A stretch of DNA of 64,000 nucleotides. It comes from Phorcus lineatus (taxonomy: Eukaryota; Mollusca; Gastropoda; Trochida; Trochidae). The DNA lies in contig OV121097.1 of assembly GCA_921293015.1 (NCBI GenBank), positions 32,179,929 through 32,243,928 on the forward strand, written 5' to 3'. Under the pieces are notes generated by a model. It saw only the letters and a program-made list of their open reading frames with translations. It was not told the DNA's origin and ran no database searches. Each line of letters opens with the position of its first letter. Position 1 is the stretch's first letter. Positions 14,601 to 27,769 of this stretch are shown here, piece after piece. The position numbers and the translations under genes are program-made.

Positions 14601-14739
14601 AATGTTCGGGGTTAATTGATATGTGTCACATTACGAGCAATATTATTAAAACTAGTAGCAATAGATACAGTAAGGTCAGAAGAATTATGAGTAGCTGTAT
14701 CCATTGTTGTAATACCGTATCTCTAGTCGTAAAATAATT

Positions 14740-14845
14740 AGTAGCAGCAAAAGTATTACCATTAGAAGTAGTATAAGCAGTAAATACTGTAGCAACACTA
14801 GTAGTAGCAGTAGTGGTAGCAGTAGTAGCAGTAGTAGTAATACAC
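14740..14845. repeat. Degenerate AGT/GTA-rich repeat
   Basis: Trinucleotide-like AGTAGTAGCAGTAGT text with many interruptions; open frames across it on the minus strand (Leu- or Thr-rich) are artefacts of the repeat. Confidence 0.9.
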
Positions 14846-15109
14846 ACTGTGTTTCTTGTAAAAAAAACATATTTGACTACTCTCATAGAGCCAGTTATTA
14901 ACATACACGTCTATTTGGTTTTATCAATAAGGATATTGCTATCAATACCTTATCAGATACTAATTGATGTTACCAACGGCCTATTGTTGATTTCTTTCTG
15001 TTAGGGTAATTTCCATAATTAGTCAAAGGTTGCTCTAATGTATTAAGCAATTTTTTAAAGTCATAATTATCATAATATACATTTAAGAGGAAAGCAGTAC
15101 TTTACGAAA

Positions 15110-16125
15110 ACCATATCGAATCAGCCGCAATTCATTGCTTACAAGGATTAATGAATATCAAAATGCTAATAATGTTTGGGTTTTTTTATGTAAGACCAAA
15201 CATATTGATTGTCTAGGACTATTAAAGTACGAGAACACTACCTTCATGAAGCTGTCCAGACAATGGTACCTTACTATGAATAAAAAAAACCTACAATTGT
15301 TTATCCCATATTTATTGGCACTTTTGGGATTTGTTTTCATAAACTATCGACCAGGCTTGTGATTTTAGATGAATCACAGAGGACTGATATTGAATCTCGT
15401 TGGCATGACCTTACACAATAGTGTTGTCGCCTTGACTTTGTTAAGCTAGAAAGGATTACTTCACCTGAAAAAGAATTGTGTTTTTATCCGAAGGAATAAT
15501 CTTCTAAAGATAATGCACCTTTGCATGCGACTTATTTAAGTTATTATTCAACAGACCTTTAAACCTCTTAATAGATATCAATTATGTCTTGTTCAAATGT
15601 GTTCTCAACAACTATCGATAAAATTATTGAATTGATTTCAAAGTTAGAAGACCTTTTCGATGCATACTCAATCTACTTTATTTGATTAAATCAATTGACA
15701 TTCCCTACAGCTTATGAATTTACATTTGACACAAACTTATTGTCAAACAGCATTTGCAAGAAAAATATGTTTTGCTATGACAGATTAAATAATGACCATT
15801 TCTACTTTAATGGTGTTGGTATTATTACTCAATATCTTGAAATAATGAATATCTCTCCAGCCTTTCATTTCTATGGTTCATCTTTTATGGATAGTCATCA
15901 GAGTTTAATACGTTAAACTGTTACCCTTTATCTTTATCCCTTTATCCTTGACTCAAAACCTCTATGGTATTTGGTTATACTAAACCATTTGAGAAACTTA
16001 TAGAAGATGCCCAAGTACTCTCTTCACCTTACACTCGTTTATGGGATGCCTCACTCCATGCTAATCGAAACTTATTGACTGCATGTTTATCAAATCACTT
16101 GTGCATACGTCAATTTGACATCTAA
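15110..16125 (+). pseudogene. Degenerate coding remnant of unknown protein
   Basis: Several plus-strand stretches look like decayed protein in shifting frames. They include LTRINEYQNANNVWVFLCK and MKLSRQWYLTMNKKNLQ (15135-15362), LDESQRTDIESRWHDLTQ (15366-15420), ERITSPEKELCFYPKE (15450-15500), YDRLNNDHFYFNGVGIITQY and FHFYGSSFMDSHQSLIR (15695-15916), and KPFEKLIEDAQVLSS with ASLHANRNLLTACLSN (15980-16120). Multiple stops and slips separate them. No known domain was recognised. Part of the 5' end (15100-15180) has a counterpart at 24190-24260 in the next segmental copy, so the remnant predates that duplication. Confidence 0.3.
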
Positions 16126-16139
16126 TAGCTGCTTCACAA

Positions 16140-17130
16140 TATAAATAATGCCGTTGTTCGATTTTAATTAACAAGTTATTGCCATGTATTTGTCCTTTCA
16201 TGTGAACGTAAAAGTCAAGTGAAATGATTAAGCTTTGAATCCGCTTCTATTATATTACACGTCATAGAATAAAAATCGGAAAAAAACCACCAAATATCAT
16301 TGTAAGATTACTGACTTAATGTCAGCTATTTCCTACATGTAATTCAAGAAAGATCTTTATTCTCTACCCTGTAAAATGTCTGTTATATGATTATATTGTG
16401 TTTAATGTTCCTGCAATTTTTTAATCACCATTCATAGCTACAGGCTGTATAGGTTAATAACGCACTAAATATATTTTTTGTTTATAGATTCCTCAATCTT
16501 ATAAATGAATCACCAAAAATCAATTTCAATAAGTAATGAAACACAGCTATTCTTTCCATTTGAGATAACTGAACGTTGATTCTAAAAAAAACTATGTATC
16601 ATGAGTTAACTATGTGTATGTATGTTTCAGTTGAATTACAGTTGGCTCATTTGAGAAACGTTCAGAGTGCTAATACAAACATATTCATACATATTCGTAC
16701 AAATTTAAAACTCACTTTTAAGAGCAATAGTAAAGTTTCAAATAAAGGTGGAAACATGATTTGAATAATTATTAGTAGAGTTCATAATTAGTTATTTTGA
16801 TTAAAAGAACTATTTTTGTTGTTGACCTACTTTTCACACACAAAATACAATTCGAATGATTTATAAAGAAAAGTGTTTAGCTTATAAACGTGTGGTATCA
16901 TTTCGACATAAAATCTAATAGAAAAATAAGTCAGTGCAGTTAGTTACGACCCTGCATATATCTAAACATTGAATATGTATGATAAATCACGAGCGAAAGC
17001 GAGTTTGATAGCGAAACCATTCACGAGTTTCATAAATCTGTAATTAAATGGGAGTGAGTTTAATATTGTATTTATTACTCGCAGAATTTTATCAAATAAA
17101 AGCTTTAAAAAATGGCAGGGATTACCATTG
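16140..17130. other. Non-coding stretch inside copy B
   Basis: Nothing recognised apart from short random frames. From 17140 a local duplication begins (GTGTAATAACCTGGTAGATT, again as GTGTAACATGGTAGATTT at 18370). Confidence 0.5.
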
Positions 17131-18704
17131 ACGTCAGTAAGCACACCATGTGTAATAACCTGGTAGATTTATTAAACGGCGGTATCTTGAACTAGCGAGA
17201 AATAAACAATTATTATTAGGAACTGTATCCTATATGGCATTCTGATGTTTTTCAAAGCTAAATATCGTCATCGCTTCAGAGTAACGTGTATGGGAGTTCA
17301 CTGCAAAGCAAGCAAACGAAAGATATTCGCTTTCCATTAAATTACAAGATTATTTTCAGAAATGTAGGATACCATTTAATGTGATGTCGCTTTAATGCAA
17401 CTTGAAATTTAGCTTCATGTTTTGATTAGATATATCTGTAAATAGCATCTCTACAAATTACTGTTCTTATTCTTACCGACTGTCAGTTGCTCATTCTTAA
17501 CCCACATCCGTCAACTCAAGTGTGGACATGGATGTCATCTTCAAAACATTTTGTACTAGTCAGCATTCTTCTGTCAGTATGTGTGACTTGGAAAATCTTA
17601 AAAACACTGATTCATTCATCACGATTCAGATTGATCTAACGAACTTTTTACTTGATGTTTCTGATGTAGAAGTTTTCGACATCGCAGTGCCATAACACAA
17701 TGACTTCAACGTGACAATTAAGTTTTTTTTTATAAGGAAACATTTTCCACACATTTTTAGCTAGTCAGCATGACACCAGTAAGACTTTTTGCGTAGGCGT
17801 ACAATGGTGCCATTTATTAAGTTCTGTCTCATCATGCAGTCGATTCACTAGATTTCAACTCATTGCTTAACATTACAATCAGCACTTTAAGCTTAATGTT
17901 ACTGAGAATGCATACACAATAATGATTTCGACATTATAATGAAATACATACATGATTTTTTTTTACCTTTTCTTTATTTCTACAATTCTTGTTCTATTCA
18001 GGCAGAATGTACTGTTGGGTTCTGATAAAACCTTCATAGACCAGATTGCTAGCACTCCCCTCCATTTACCCATTTAACCACTCAGACTTAGAAACGTCCG
18101 TTCCAACACAAACATGATCTAATTTTCAAAAGTATCCCAAAGGATAACCATCTCATTGTTTAAATGACATCTACGATTTTTTTACTTTTGAAATTTTATC
18201 AAATGACTTGAACATTTTGAACATTGGTTAAATACATTTCATGGCTTTTAAGCTGTTGAAATCATTTAACTTTTCTTACATATTACTTAATTTCAAGTGA
18301 TAAAATGACAAATTATCACTTTCTGATAATTGTAGAGATTTTTGTATTAAACACATTATGTACGACACTATGTGTAACATGGTAGATTTATTAAACATGT
18401 CTTTATCTTTACAGACTGATAACAAAGAGAATTACTGTAACTTCGCCTACACATAACATGATCTGTCTCTATTTAACAAAGGCGACGATTTGAGCAATGA
18501 GTGTTGTAAGTTCTAATACCAATCATTTTAGACCCTTGAAAAACAGACCAAACAAAACATTCGTTGTCCATATGCTTCCCGTAACAAACAACGCTAAAAT
18601 AACATAAATCATCGCCAACATAAACACGACAGGTTTCACAATCTAATTCAGCTACATGTATAATCAAAGTATATATCATCAGACACTTCATGCTTTAACC
18701 AAAT

Positions 18705-18920
18705 CATCCAAGATTTGCAAAATAACGCGGCTTGGCATTTTTCTTGAAGCTTTCATTTCAGTGGATCTGTAAATAGCTTTCATTAGAGCTTGTTCAAAAC
18801 AACTGTCAACAACCATCAGCCTGATTTCATTGATTCCAGGATCGGAAGTGGATGAAAGGAAACTGGGTCCTTTCTGTCAACTTAAGCAAAACTATCTTCG
18901 TTTCTAATTTCACAAAGTTC
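18705..18920. repeat. CTGTAAATAG block (m5), copy B
   Basis: Core ATCTGTAAATAGCTTTCATT is identical to copy A over about 20 bases. Shorter related cores lie nearby at 17395-17450 and 19370-19460. Confidence 0.85.
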
Positions 18921-19929
18921 TATTTGCCAAGCTTACGGTCTTGATCTGACGGTCTTAACGGTGACCACTATGTGTCATTAACAGAACATATTCATTATAT
19001 TGAGTCCATTGAGTTTTCCTTCATCCTGATTTGTTTTGTTTCACAAGTGAAAAAAAATTCTGCATGATAGTCCACATTTTATATTTTCTTTCCTTAAACT
19101 GGACATAAAGGCAAGACAAGAACAAGACGTTACAAAGCGGCTCAATCATTTATTTAGTGTTCATATCAACAGGTGGCTCAAAAGTAAAACTAAAATACCG
19201 TAATATCATTGCTGTTTTGATATTCATAAACGTATTTTACAGAAATCTGGTTTATTGCTATGGTCTAACATCAAATGGGCAATGAACATCATCAACATAA
19301 CAGATAACCTTAATCTTAAATCAAAGCAATTACAACACGCTTTTTTCTATGAAGTGAGTTTTTGCATTAATTCAGCTTGGCCTATATCGTGCGAAGTCAA
19401 TGTCACTTGATCTATAAATTGTCTTGATTAAGGCTTAAAATTCATGTTCAAAACTGCCAACCGTATTGTTTATTAACGTTTTACTTAAATCATATTTTTG
19501 TACAGCTAATAACAGTTATTGTTGAAATGTAACAACACTTGAAACAGTAAATAACTATGATATGTTGATCTGTTAGTTTCAATCATTCATTGGCATCACC
19601 AATTTGAATTTCTGGCACATAAGATATAACCTCTGACTACATTGTTCAATTTACTGCCTACACAAAGTATATATGCTATCTTCATCTAAGTTATAGATGT
19701 TTTGTATGTGCTTGTTAAATAGTTAAAACTCTATTAATAAATTTTGCTGTATATAAATCTAACATCACACTCTATTTCCCTTTAAGATACATGGATATCA
19801 TAAATAACTACCTGTGTCTAAACGTTACATCTGACACTATGATAATCATAATGAAACTGCCTTCTGGTTTATCAAAGTTATAAATTTCTCGCTATAGTCG
19901 GTAATGAAACGGAAAACTCATGCGTTGTG

Positions 19930-20205
19930 AAGGGAATGCAAAAGTTACAATCTGGATATCCGCACAGCTTAAATTGAACAGTAATCATTGGACTCCCGAC
20001 AGTCATGAGAGATCAGCTGTCACAACGAGGATATTTACTTAAAGATCAAATGACCGCGATTCCATCTTGACGTTTGACTTGCAGTATTTGCAAGCAGCTG
20101 ATTATTGGAATTAAACGTTTATCTGTGACTGCTTTACAGGAATTCAATACTAGTGAAGGAAAAGGTTCTGATCAATAGAGTTGACCTGGCGTTCACTTAA
20201 TTAAA
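19930..20205. repeat. Segmental block m6, copy B
   Basis: Second copy of 9168-9425, with only a few substitutions across about 75 bases of core (20092-20170). Confidence 0.85.
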
Positions 20206-21714
20206 AGTGTAAATAATGTTTACTTTCACTTATATGGTAAATTCTGAATAAGGATAATCTGATCTGTCTACGAAATTAATTTAAGTGTTTTAAAAATTGA
20301 AATATAAATGTTTGTTCCTTGAAACGTTTTCATCTTTAAAAAAGACTTATAATGAAACAGAAATACAGTTATTTGAATATTGGTTAACTTTCAGATGTCA
20401 CTTTTTTGTGTAACGGGAGTGATAAAAAAATGTCCTTTCCTGAATGTTGACTTTTTACGTTTGTAATATTTTTTACATCTTAAAACATTTTACATGTCTT
20501 CACTGTATTAGAAATGCTAATTCTAATTTGTTTATTGTTAATGTTTAACTTCGATTAATGATTGATCACTATATGATGGTTGAACAATGAATGTGTGCAG
20601 CTTTTCAATATACATTATAATTACCTCTTAAATGAAAAAAGAAAGGATTCATGGGGTTTCTCATTGGCTACCTTTTTGATCTGCAAATTGCTTTTGTGTC
20701 AATTATATTTAATGCAACGCACACTAATTCCTTATATTAGTTGAAACCCTGAATACATACATTTTCCTTATAACATATAAGTAAGATTACCTATTAATGA
20801 CAGTAGATATATGTCTCATATATGCATTATCTGTATATATTATTGGAGAATCTTTAGTCTTTTGTACATTGTAAGTGTCCAAAAGCTATGTTCCACTCCA
20901 TATTAAAAGGAAGCCTGCAAACATGCTTGTAGTACCATGTTTGTGTTAATCCGCCTATCCCTGTTACTTATTACTGTTTACCATTATGTCAACAAGTAAT
21001 CTAATTTGAAGTAAGGTTATCACATACTAAATGTTGTACACAAAATTTCGGATCCATTTGTATTGAAGATTGCACTCAGTGTATATGTATTGTTAAATTT
21101 ATGATGTTAGATATATATATTAGGTTGCAGAAAAACGTTTTGATTTGTTTCGCCACTCTTTAAAAGTCTTGTATCTTAATTGATATTGTGGAATACTTTT
21201 CTAAAGCAGTCTTAATGCAGTTCTTATGAATTACAGATCAATACACGTAGTTGAATCGAAACAATAAGTGATTTCACAGCTATATCAATGATCAAGACAA
21301 TCACAACGTGGGTGACGTTTTCTTTTTCTTATGTGAATGTGAACACAGATCTATCTTTATGAGGTTATTCAATTACCTTTATCGATTTTATGTGAAGTAA
21401 ATTCAACGATGATTATTTAATTCCAATAAACAAGAGTTTTGGATGTACAGTTGTGAAGTCAGTTCCAATTATCTAATGCTTGTCTGACAGTCATAATATA
21501 TCAGCTGATCCATAGACTCCGATCATCACAGATATCAATTTTACCGGTGTAGATGAAATGTCACTCCTGATGTTTCCTCCAAATACTGTTTTGGAAATAG
21601 GTTGACACATTTTTAGCCCTCAACGAAATGACAACCAAGAACATCACCTCAATCACTTAATTTCCACACATCCTGGCATTCCTAGAAACAAGGTGACATA
21701 TTATCAAATGTCAA

Positions 21715-22165
21715 AACTGTTTTTTTAAAAACAACTTCATTTTAGGTAACTTAGTGCATCAACTCGAGGGATCTCTCTAACAAACACATCTAAAGATCGA
21801 TCAAATGATAATGCAACCGTTACTCAAGGTAGCAAATTAATAGTTTTCAAGTTTGTAAAATAAGATGGATAAGGAACGTGTTTTGGTCAAATAACTTTGT
21901 TGAAGCAAGATGAAAGGGTATCAAGGATTACATGATTTGGATTATCATTTGAGAAATTAACTTCCAGTTGCTTAAGTTTGTCGTATTCAGTGATGCGTTT
22001 TGATTTAAACACATCAAAGGCAAATAAAGCACTTTTTAAATCTTCAGATCTTATTCATAATTCATGTTCATTCAGTTGTCAAGAATCATTACCAATGAAG
22101 TTTTTCAAAGATTTACTTTTTATTTGAGATCTCGCACATGCATTGTCAATTCGAGTTGTCAATGA
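21715..22165. repeat. Segmental block m1, copy C
   Basis: Third copy of the block at 3640-4060. Here the minus strand happens to be open for about 45 codons, but indels in the other copies break that frame. Confidence 0.85.
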
Positions 22166-22430
22166 TGTCTTTTTTTCTCTTTTCCTAATTGCTTGTTCTC
22201 TGTTGGTGATGCGTGAAATTAAACATATATCCTCGAAATATGTGTGATAATATACATGTATATATATATATATAATTGAAATTCGGTTGCTTCAAGTGTA
22301 AGGTCAGCACATATTAAAAAGATTATCAAAACAATAACAACGCCGATTTCCTCCAACATGCTTCAACCTTATCCTGAGGGAGGTTTATTTATATAGATAT
22401 ACAAATTAAACATAGCCAACATTACTGCTG

Positions 22431-22474
22431 TCTTCAGATAACTGTTGGCTATGTGTCATTTTTTGTCTTTGAAT
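22431..22474. repeat. Hairpin CATAGCCAAC / GTTGGCTATG
   Basis: A perfect 10-base stem with a loop of about 23 bases. Copies A and B have no evident equivalent. Confidence 0.5.
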
Positions 22475-23344
22475 AGGTATATATTGAAAGCATATACTTT
22501 GAAGTATTTGGCAAAAAAAAAATTTTGGTCAATCTCTTCTTTGTTTTAACAAAAACTTTTAAATACTCATGATAACTTGTTGATGGTGCTCGGATGAAGA
22601 CGTCTTCCTAATGCAAGAGTTAGATATGGATCTCTATCTCGAATCAGATGGTTTTGATGTAATGAATACCTACAATTCTTGCAGCCTGGATGGTATCAAA
22701 TCATTTTTGAAAGTGACTTTGAAAGTGTACAAGTATTATAACAGAATTTTCTAAATGAATCATAACTCATACTCTTTACAGAGGTTTCTCTCACTTGACA
22801 AAAGTTGAAGATCGAACTTATGAAATTTCTGAATATGGGATTTAATCAAGATTTACTTGGGTAAGCAATGTTGAATCCATCCTTGACATGTATGAGAAAA
22901 CATCCAATAAACCAGTATCTATCAATTGAAATTGTTAACAATTGTTATGAATTATGCAAATATCATATCTAATTTTTGACAGATCACAGTTACAAAATGT
23001 GGAAACTTATCCATGGCATCTGCCTCTGTGACAACAAGCAAACTTATAAAGCAGGACGTGGATGGCTGAAACATGAAAGATAGTTGTTGTTGACACGTTT
23101 TGCTGCTGGGGTAATACCTCGAAACTCATCATGCTATCTTGTAAAGTTTTTAGCGTTAATAAAGCTAATGGTAATTGAATTGTAAATCATTGTGACCTGA
23201 TGTATTTTAGGGGCATTGAAGTTTCTCCCTAAAGCCCTCGTTTTGAAAAATGTATCCTACATGGCCTCCAGGCCTCCAAATTCTAGAGACATGTCATGAT
23301 CTAATGGCTTACAGAAACTCAGGGGCAAACACTTCAAATTCGAA

Positions 23345-23490
23345 GAAGTATCATTACACTAATGCAGTTCGATTTTCTACTCGCAAGTTCACACTCAAGT
23401 GATATGTAAATAGCCTGTGGTCAATCTACTTTAATTTGAGATTCAGGTATCACAGGATTGCCCTCCGCAATACATCACACGTAAAATCAA
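23345..23490. repeat. Related block (m4), copy C
   Basis: Reads CACTAATGCAGTTCGATTTT and GATATGTAAATAGCCTGTGG, colinear with 14455-14600 including the TATCACAGG end. Confidence 0.85.
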
Positions 23491-23538
23491 TAGGACATTT
23501 TTATATCAAGTAACCTTTTTCGCATAGCTAGCAAAAGT

Positions 23539-23945
23539 AACGTTTCATCAGAAAAATCTCTACTGAAAGTGTCCGCTCTTGATTGGAGTGAGCCAGTGAA
23601 AACTGCTACTTGATAAGAACTGCTAACCTATTATTTACTTACAATACTTTAGCTCATACTTTCTTCAGGAGGGATGGTTTTCTTCTACAATTCAAAGTCA
23701 AATTTCTGAGCAATCGCTGAACAGGGCTCTTTAAAAGTCAGTAAGAACTACTAACGTTTAATCAGAACAATCTCTATTGAAATTATCAGCTCTTGATTGG
23801 AGTAAGCCAATGAATTGAAATTGCTACTTGATAAGACTTTCTAGCCTTACATTGACTTACAATACTTTAGTCCTCCGTTCCTCCGCAAATTTCCTAGCAT
23901 GCGCTGAACAAGATTGTTTGAAAGTCAGCAATACTTATTATTTAT
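23539..23945. repeat. Tandem duplication, 214-base period
   Basis: Units starting AACGTTTCATCAG (23539) and AACGTTTAATCAG (23753) share CTCTTGATTGGAGT, GCTACTTGATAAG and TTACAATACTTTAG in order. Confidence 0.9.
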
Positions 23946-24718
23946 TTCGACATCTCATATAAATCCGTTTTATTTGTTTTATGTTTCCTAACTAGACTCA
24001 GGATCCGCAAGTTTTACTTTAAGACTTGGTGACCGAGCCTAATGTTAATGCTAAAACCACTGATTTATATAAAAGCGTATTGCTTATATTAGTCTTTTTG
24101 CTTTGGTGTGCTAATACGTATTGTATACTGAAGAAAATAAAAGTAGTGATTTAATTGGTCTGAATTGATATAGTTTAGAATTCTAAGACAATGGAAGTAC
24201 TTCAAAAAATCATATCGAATCATTGGCATTACTAACAAGGATCAAATTCAATTATGCTGCCGCCATTGTTTCTGTTGAAAGAAAGAATGGAATACCTCAA
24301 TGTGAAAAAGTGCTTTGGGCGGGGATTCACGGCAATTCAGTTGATTGATTCACTATCTTAAGATGTGGTCTTTACAATGGTTCCTTGGCATCATTTGAGG
24401 AATAAAAACACCCATCAATCACATGTGCTTAAGTTACATATAAATATACAGTCTTTTGGGACTTGTTAACATAAACTAGAAATCGGCCGCTTGAATTTAG
24501 ATTGATTAAAAAGCCAAAGCAGGCTGAGCAGAGCTGATTGTTGAAGCTGACTTTTCCCTAGCTAGACAATGTCCCTATCCATAGTACATAAGACTGTTTT
24601 CGTCTTATATAGGTATAACAGATATTTACAGATTTGTTATGAAAATAACTGGCTTCGCATGGAAAATTAATATTTAGAAACAAATAAGAACATCAACATA
24701 TTTAAACAGCATATACGT

Positions 24719-24755
24719 GTTGTTGTTGTTGTGGTTGTTGTTGTTGTGGTTGTGA
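24719..24755. repeat. (TTG)n microsatellite
   Basis: TTG units with two GTGG interruptions. Confidence 0.95.
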
Positions 24756-24794
24756 CTTGATTTTGTTACTAGAAATATCAAGGCAATCACAAAT

Positions 24795-25035
24795 CCTTTG
24801 CAAAATAATGCAGCTTGACATTTTGCTTGATGGTTTCATTTCAGTCGATCTGTAAATAGTTTTCATTAGAGCTTACGGATCATGTTCAAAACAACTGTCA
24901 ACAAACATCAGCCATATTCCATTGATTTCAGATTGGGAAGACCTTCGTGGGTGAAGTGGTTGGAAGGAAATTGGGTCATCTCCGTCAGCTGATTTAAAAT
25001 ATTTTCATTTCAAATTTGTCAAAGTTCAAACTACT
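24795..25035. repeat. CTGTAAATAG block (m5), copy C
   Basis: AATGCAGCTTGACATTTTGC is identical to copy A; the core differs by one base (TAGTTTTCATTAGAGC). Confidence 0.85.
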
Positions 25036-25039
25036 GTTT

Positions 25040-26690
25040 TTACCTGACGGACTTAACCCTGATACTATTAATGTTGACATTGATTTGTCATTGAAGTTTT
25101 TGTTTTCTTGTTTTATCAGTGGCATCAATATGCATATATTAACAAAACTAGGGGAGAATTAAAAATTATTCTGAAAATGTAAATGCGGTTGTTAAAACAT
25201 TTTTCTTTGGATCTTTATTTCAAATTATGTGGTTTTATTTTTGAATTAGTATCATGTTGTTTATTATAAATATGATGAATATGTTCTTTAATGTTTTAAT
25301 TTCTGTTTCAAATAAGGAACGGAGGTGCAAAGGTAATAACCTATTTTATTAATAAATTATGTGATTGCTATTATGTGATAAATTATTGTATACTGCAAAA
25401 TACTTGACTTCTTTTCTGGCACGATTTTCTATTGCAAAACAAATAGATAGTTACATAAGGTTAGATTTCTACTTCAGATGCAGTTTTTTTGTTAAAAGTT
25501 AAGTGGAAAAGCGAAACATGAACTTGCAATTTAATACAATATTTAATATCCCTGCACCTCATACATGATGTTAATTTTACATCGTTGCCTGCAAATCATT
25601 CGCAGGATTAGAAAACAGCATCAATGAATTGTGTCACCCAGCTTGCCCAAAGCAGATTGCTTTTCGGGGGGCTTGTTTTTTTTTCAAAACTATAATCCTC
25701 GTGTGGAACTGAAGATTTATTGGTATGAATTATTGCAGCCTAAACCTAAACAGAATAAAATAAAACAGAATTTAGAAGGAAACAGTTATATAACTATATC
25801 GTTACAAACATGTATGATTATGGTATCATTCAAGCATATCGGAATTGGGGGGAACTAATTGTTCAAACACTTTACAAAGGTTTGTTTTCAGTATTTGTAA
25901 TAATCCTCAAGCACATTATTTCAGTTGCATTAATTTTAGGATATTTATTTTACATTTTACAGAATAACTCAACTAAAAGAATCATTGTTTCTTTACCTTC
26001 GAACGTCCATAAGATGCTTGATTTTTTAATTACAAATGATACAATTGAGTCATTCTGTCAATTCGAACGTCAAATTATTACGTCAGATAATTATTATGAA
26101 ACTTTAGTCAGTTTGAGTCAGTAACATAACTATTTTTCCTCGGCAGGGCGATTTCACAATCGTGGAGTTTAATTTCTGGCCACGAATATTCCTCATAGGA
26201 AGAAGACATAGACTTACGTCTTTCAATAGCAAGAAAATGTAATGTAATGTTTTCATTCACATAGCTGAAGCACTGGAGTTGTCAGAAATGATGCCTTTGA
26301 TTGTTCAGGAAAAATTGTTCTGTATATTGCAACAAACAAACATCAAAGCTAACTCATCAGCTTCAACATGACTGACAGATAACTTTAATATTTAATCAAC
26401 ACGATTACAATATGTTCTATTCTTTTAATAAAAGCGAGTTCCACATTAATGCAAATTGGCAAGTAGCGCGTCTTGATTTTGGAGCTGCCTGAAAGGGAAG
26501 GGGGTTACTGATTATCTCATGGTCAAAGAGGTAATCTATAAACTTTCCTCCTTTCAATTATGCCTCGCGTTATCTGCATTAGTCTTTTGTAAAATATTTT
26601 AAAGAACAATCAATTTGCACTCATTTTAAGTTTGCTTCCATTATCATTATCATTGTTCTTGCGTGCTCTTGCGTAGCCACTGTCATGGAT
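25040..26690. other. AT-rich stretch without a supported gene
   Basis: Two overlapping plus-strand frames (25631-25858, 25810-26124) exist. The second could encode a hydrophobic segment (SVFVIILKHIISVALILG), but there is no recognisable family, splice context or paralogue. Confidence 0.4.
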
Positions 26691-26703
26691 GTATGCGCGG
26701 TAC

Positions 26704-26704
<1 letters not shown>

Positions 26705-26755
<51 letters not shown>
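26705..26755. repeat. (TTA)n microsatellite
   Basis: About 17 uninterrupted ATT units. A minus-strand open frame across it gives poly-Asn and is not a gene. Confidence 0.98.
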
Positions 26756-26757
<2 letters not shown>

Positions 26758-26891
26758 CAGCCACCACCTGAATAATTACCGTATCATGGTGTAGTGACTT
26801 GGGAACCTTGAGAGTTGTGGAACCTAAGTTTGATAGTTCGATGGAGAGAAACGAGACCAAAAGCTTTCGATCATTTTTGCTCTGATTCATC

Positions 26892-27322
26892 CACTCTCTT
26901 TACATTTACGTGTTACGTGTCGTCAGCTAAGCGTTGTTCGCACTATCTGACATGACTGCCAAGAAACTCCAAACATCGCTCCTCGCAATGATCTATAATC
27001 AATTTGGTGTTAAAACTACCGCGAAAAAATAGAATTGCATTACAATACAGATAGGCCTCTGTGCTCGAAATGTTTCTCCCTCTAAGTCCTTTTGAAGATT
27101 TGATCGGTAGGTCAAGCAGGATATGTTAATGTGGTGTCAGTTTTTATGGTCTCTGAATAAGTCTACATCTGGACACGTTTGTATACATTTCAATAGATGC
27201 ATTTAAAGATACTCTCTTTTCATTTAGGTGTTACGTGTCGTCAGCTAAGCGGTCTTCGCATTATCTGCCATGACTGCCAAGGGAAGAAACTCCAAATATC
27301 GCTCCTCGCAATGATCTATCAT
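26892..27322. repeat. Direct repeat, 318-base spacing
   Basis: About 110 bases including GTGTTACGTGTCGTCAGCTA and ATCGCTCCTCGCAATGATCT occur at 26892-27003 and 27211-27322. Confidence 0.9.
27005..27165. repeat. Long inverted repeat, left arm
   Basis: The reverse complement recurs at 29055-29215. Shared text includes GATTTGATCGGTAGGTCAAG and AGGCCTCTGTG. Loop about 1.9 kb. Confidence 0.85.
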
Positions 27323-27769
27323 TGGATTGGATATTGGATTGTTACGTTCAACTCCCGTGACGCTTCCAGCGGTAAACATAACGATTGGTCACTGTTTGTG
27401 ACAATCTGTCCCGGCTAAACAGAAAAACAGATTACCCGTCCAACATCATATAATGAACACGTTTGTCGACAATTAGTTTTTGTAACTCTGACAACTTTTA
27501 ACTAGTGTAAACATTTACAAAATACATATTACAAAGTATACAGCATATATATACGTATACAAGCATCAAATACATAAATTAAAAGGGAAATAATGAATGA
27601 ATGAAACGTGGTCAATTTGAACATATAGTTCGATTCAAATGACATTTTATCTATGGGGTCAGTATTTTAAATGGTTTGGTAAAAAACGAGTTATTAATTG
27701 CATTTTACTACGTCATCATAATAATTCATCAATATATAATAATGATGATGAAAGACCGAGACACAACCA

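Larger units (their letters stand above)
10330..20600. repeat. Segmental repeat unit, copy B
   Basis: Colinear with copies A and C: blocks 10400-10815, 11150-11470, 11900-12340, 12433-12970, 14455-14600, 15100-15180, 18705-18920, 19930-20205, 20320-20400 and 20483-20590. It also contains local duplications (12433-12690; about 17.14-17.5 against 18.36-18.9 kb) and the coding remnant at 15.1-16.1 kb. Confidence 0.75.
21290..25040. repeat. Segmental repeat unit, copy C (shorter)
   Basis: Blocks 21290-21490, 21540-21690, 21715-22165, 22980-23150, 23345-23490, 24190-24260 and 24795-25035 follow the order seen in copies A and B but are more closely spaced, so this copy has lost sequence. No gene was recognised. 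Confidence 0.72.

Noticed and set aside
14626-14904. Two minus-strand Leu- or Thr-rich frames
   Set aside because: Both are readings of an imperfect trinucleotide repeat.
25810-26124. 104-residue plus-strand frame with a hydrophobic segment
   Set aside because: No family, no splice context and AT-rich composition that makes such frames likely by chance.
26621-26890. Minus-strand frame with poly-Asn
   Set aside because: The poly-Asn is the (TTA)n microsatellite; the rest has no recognisable features.
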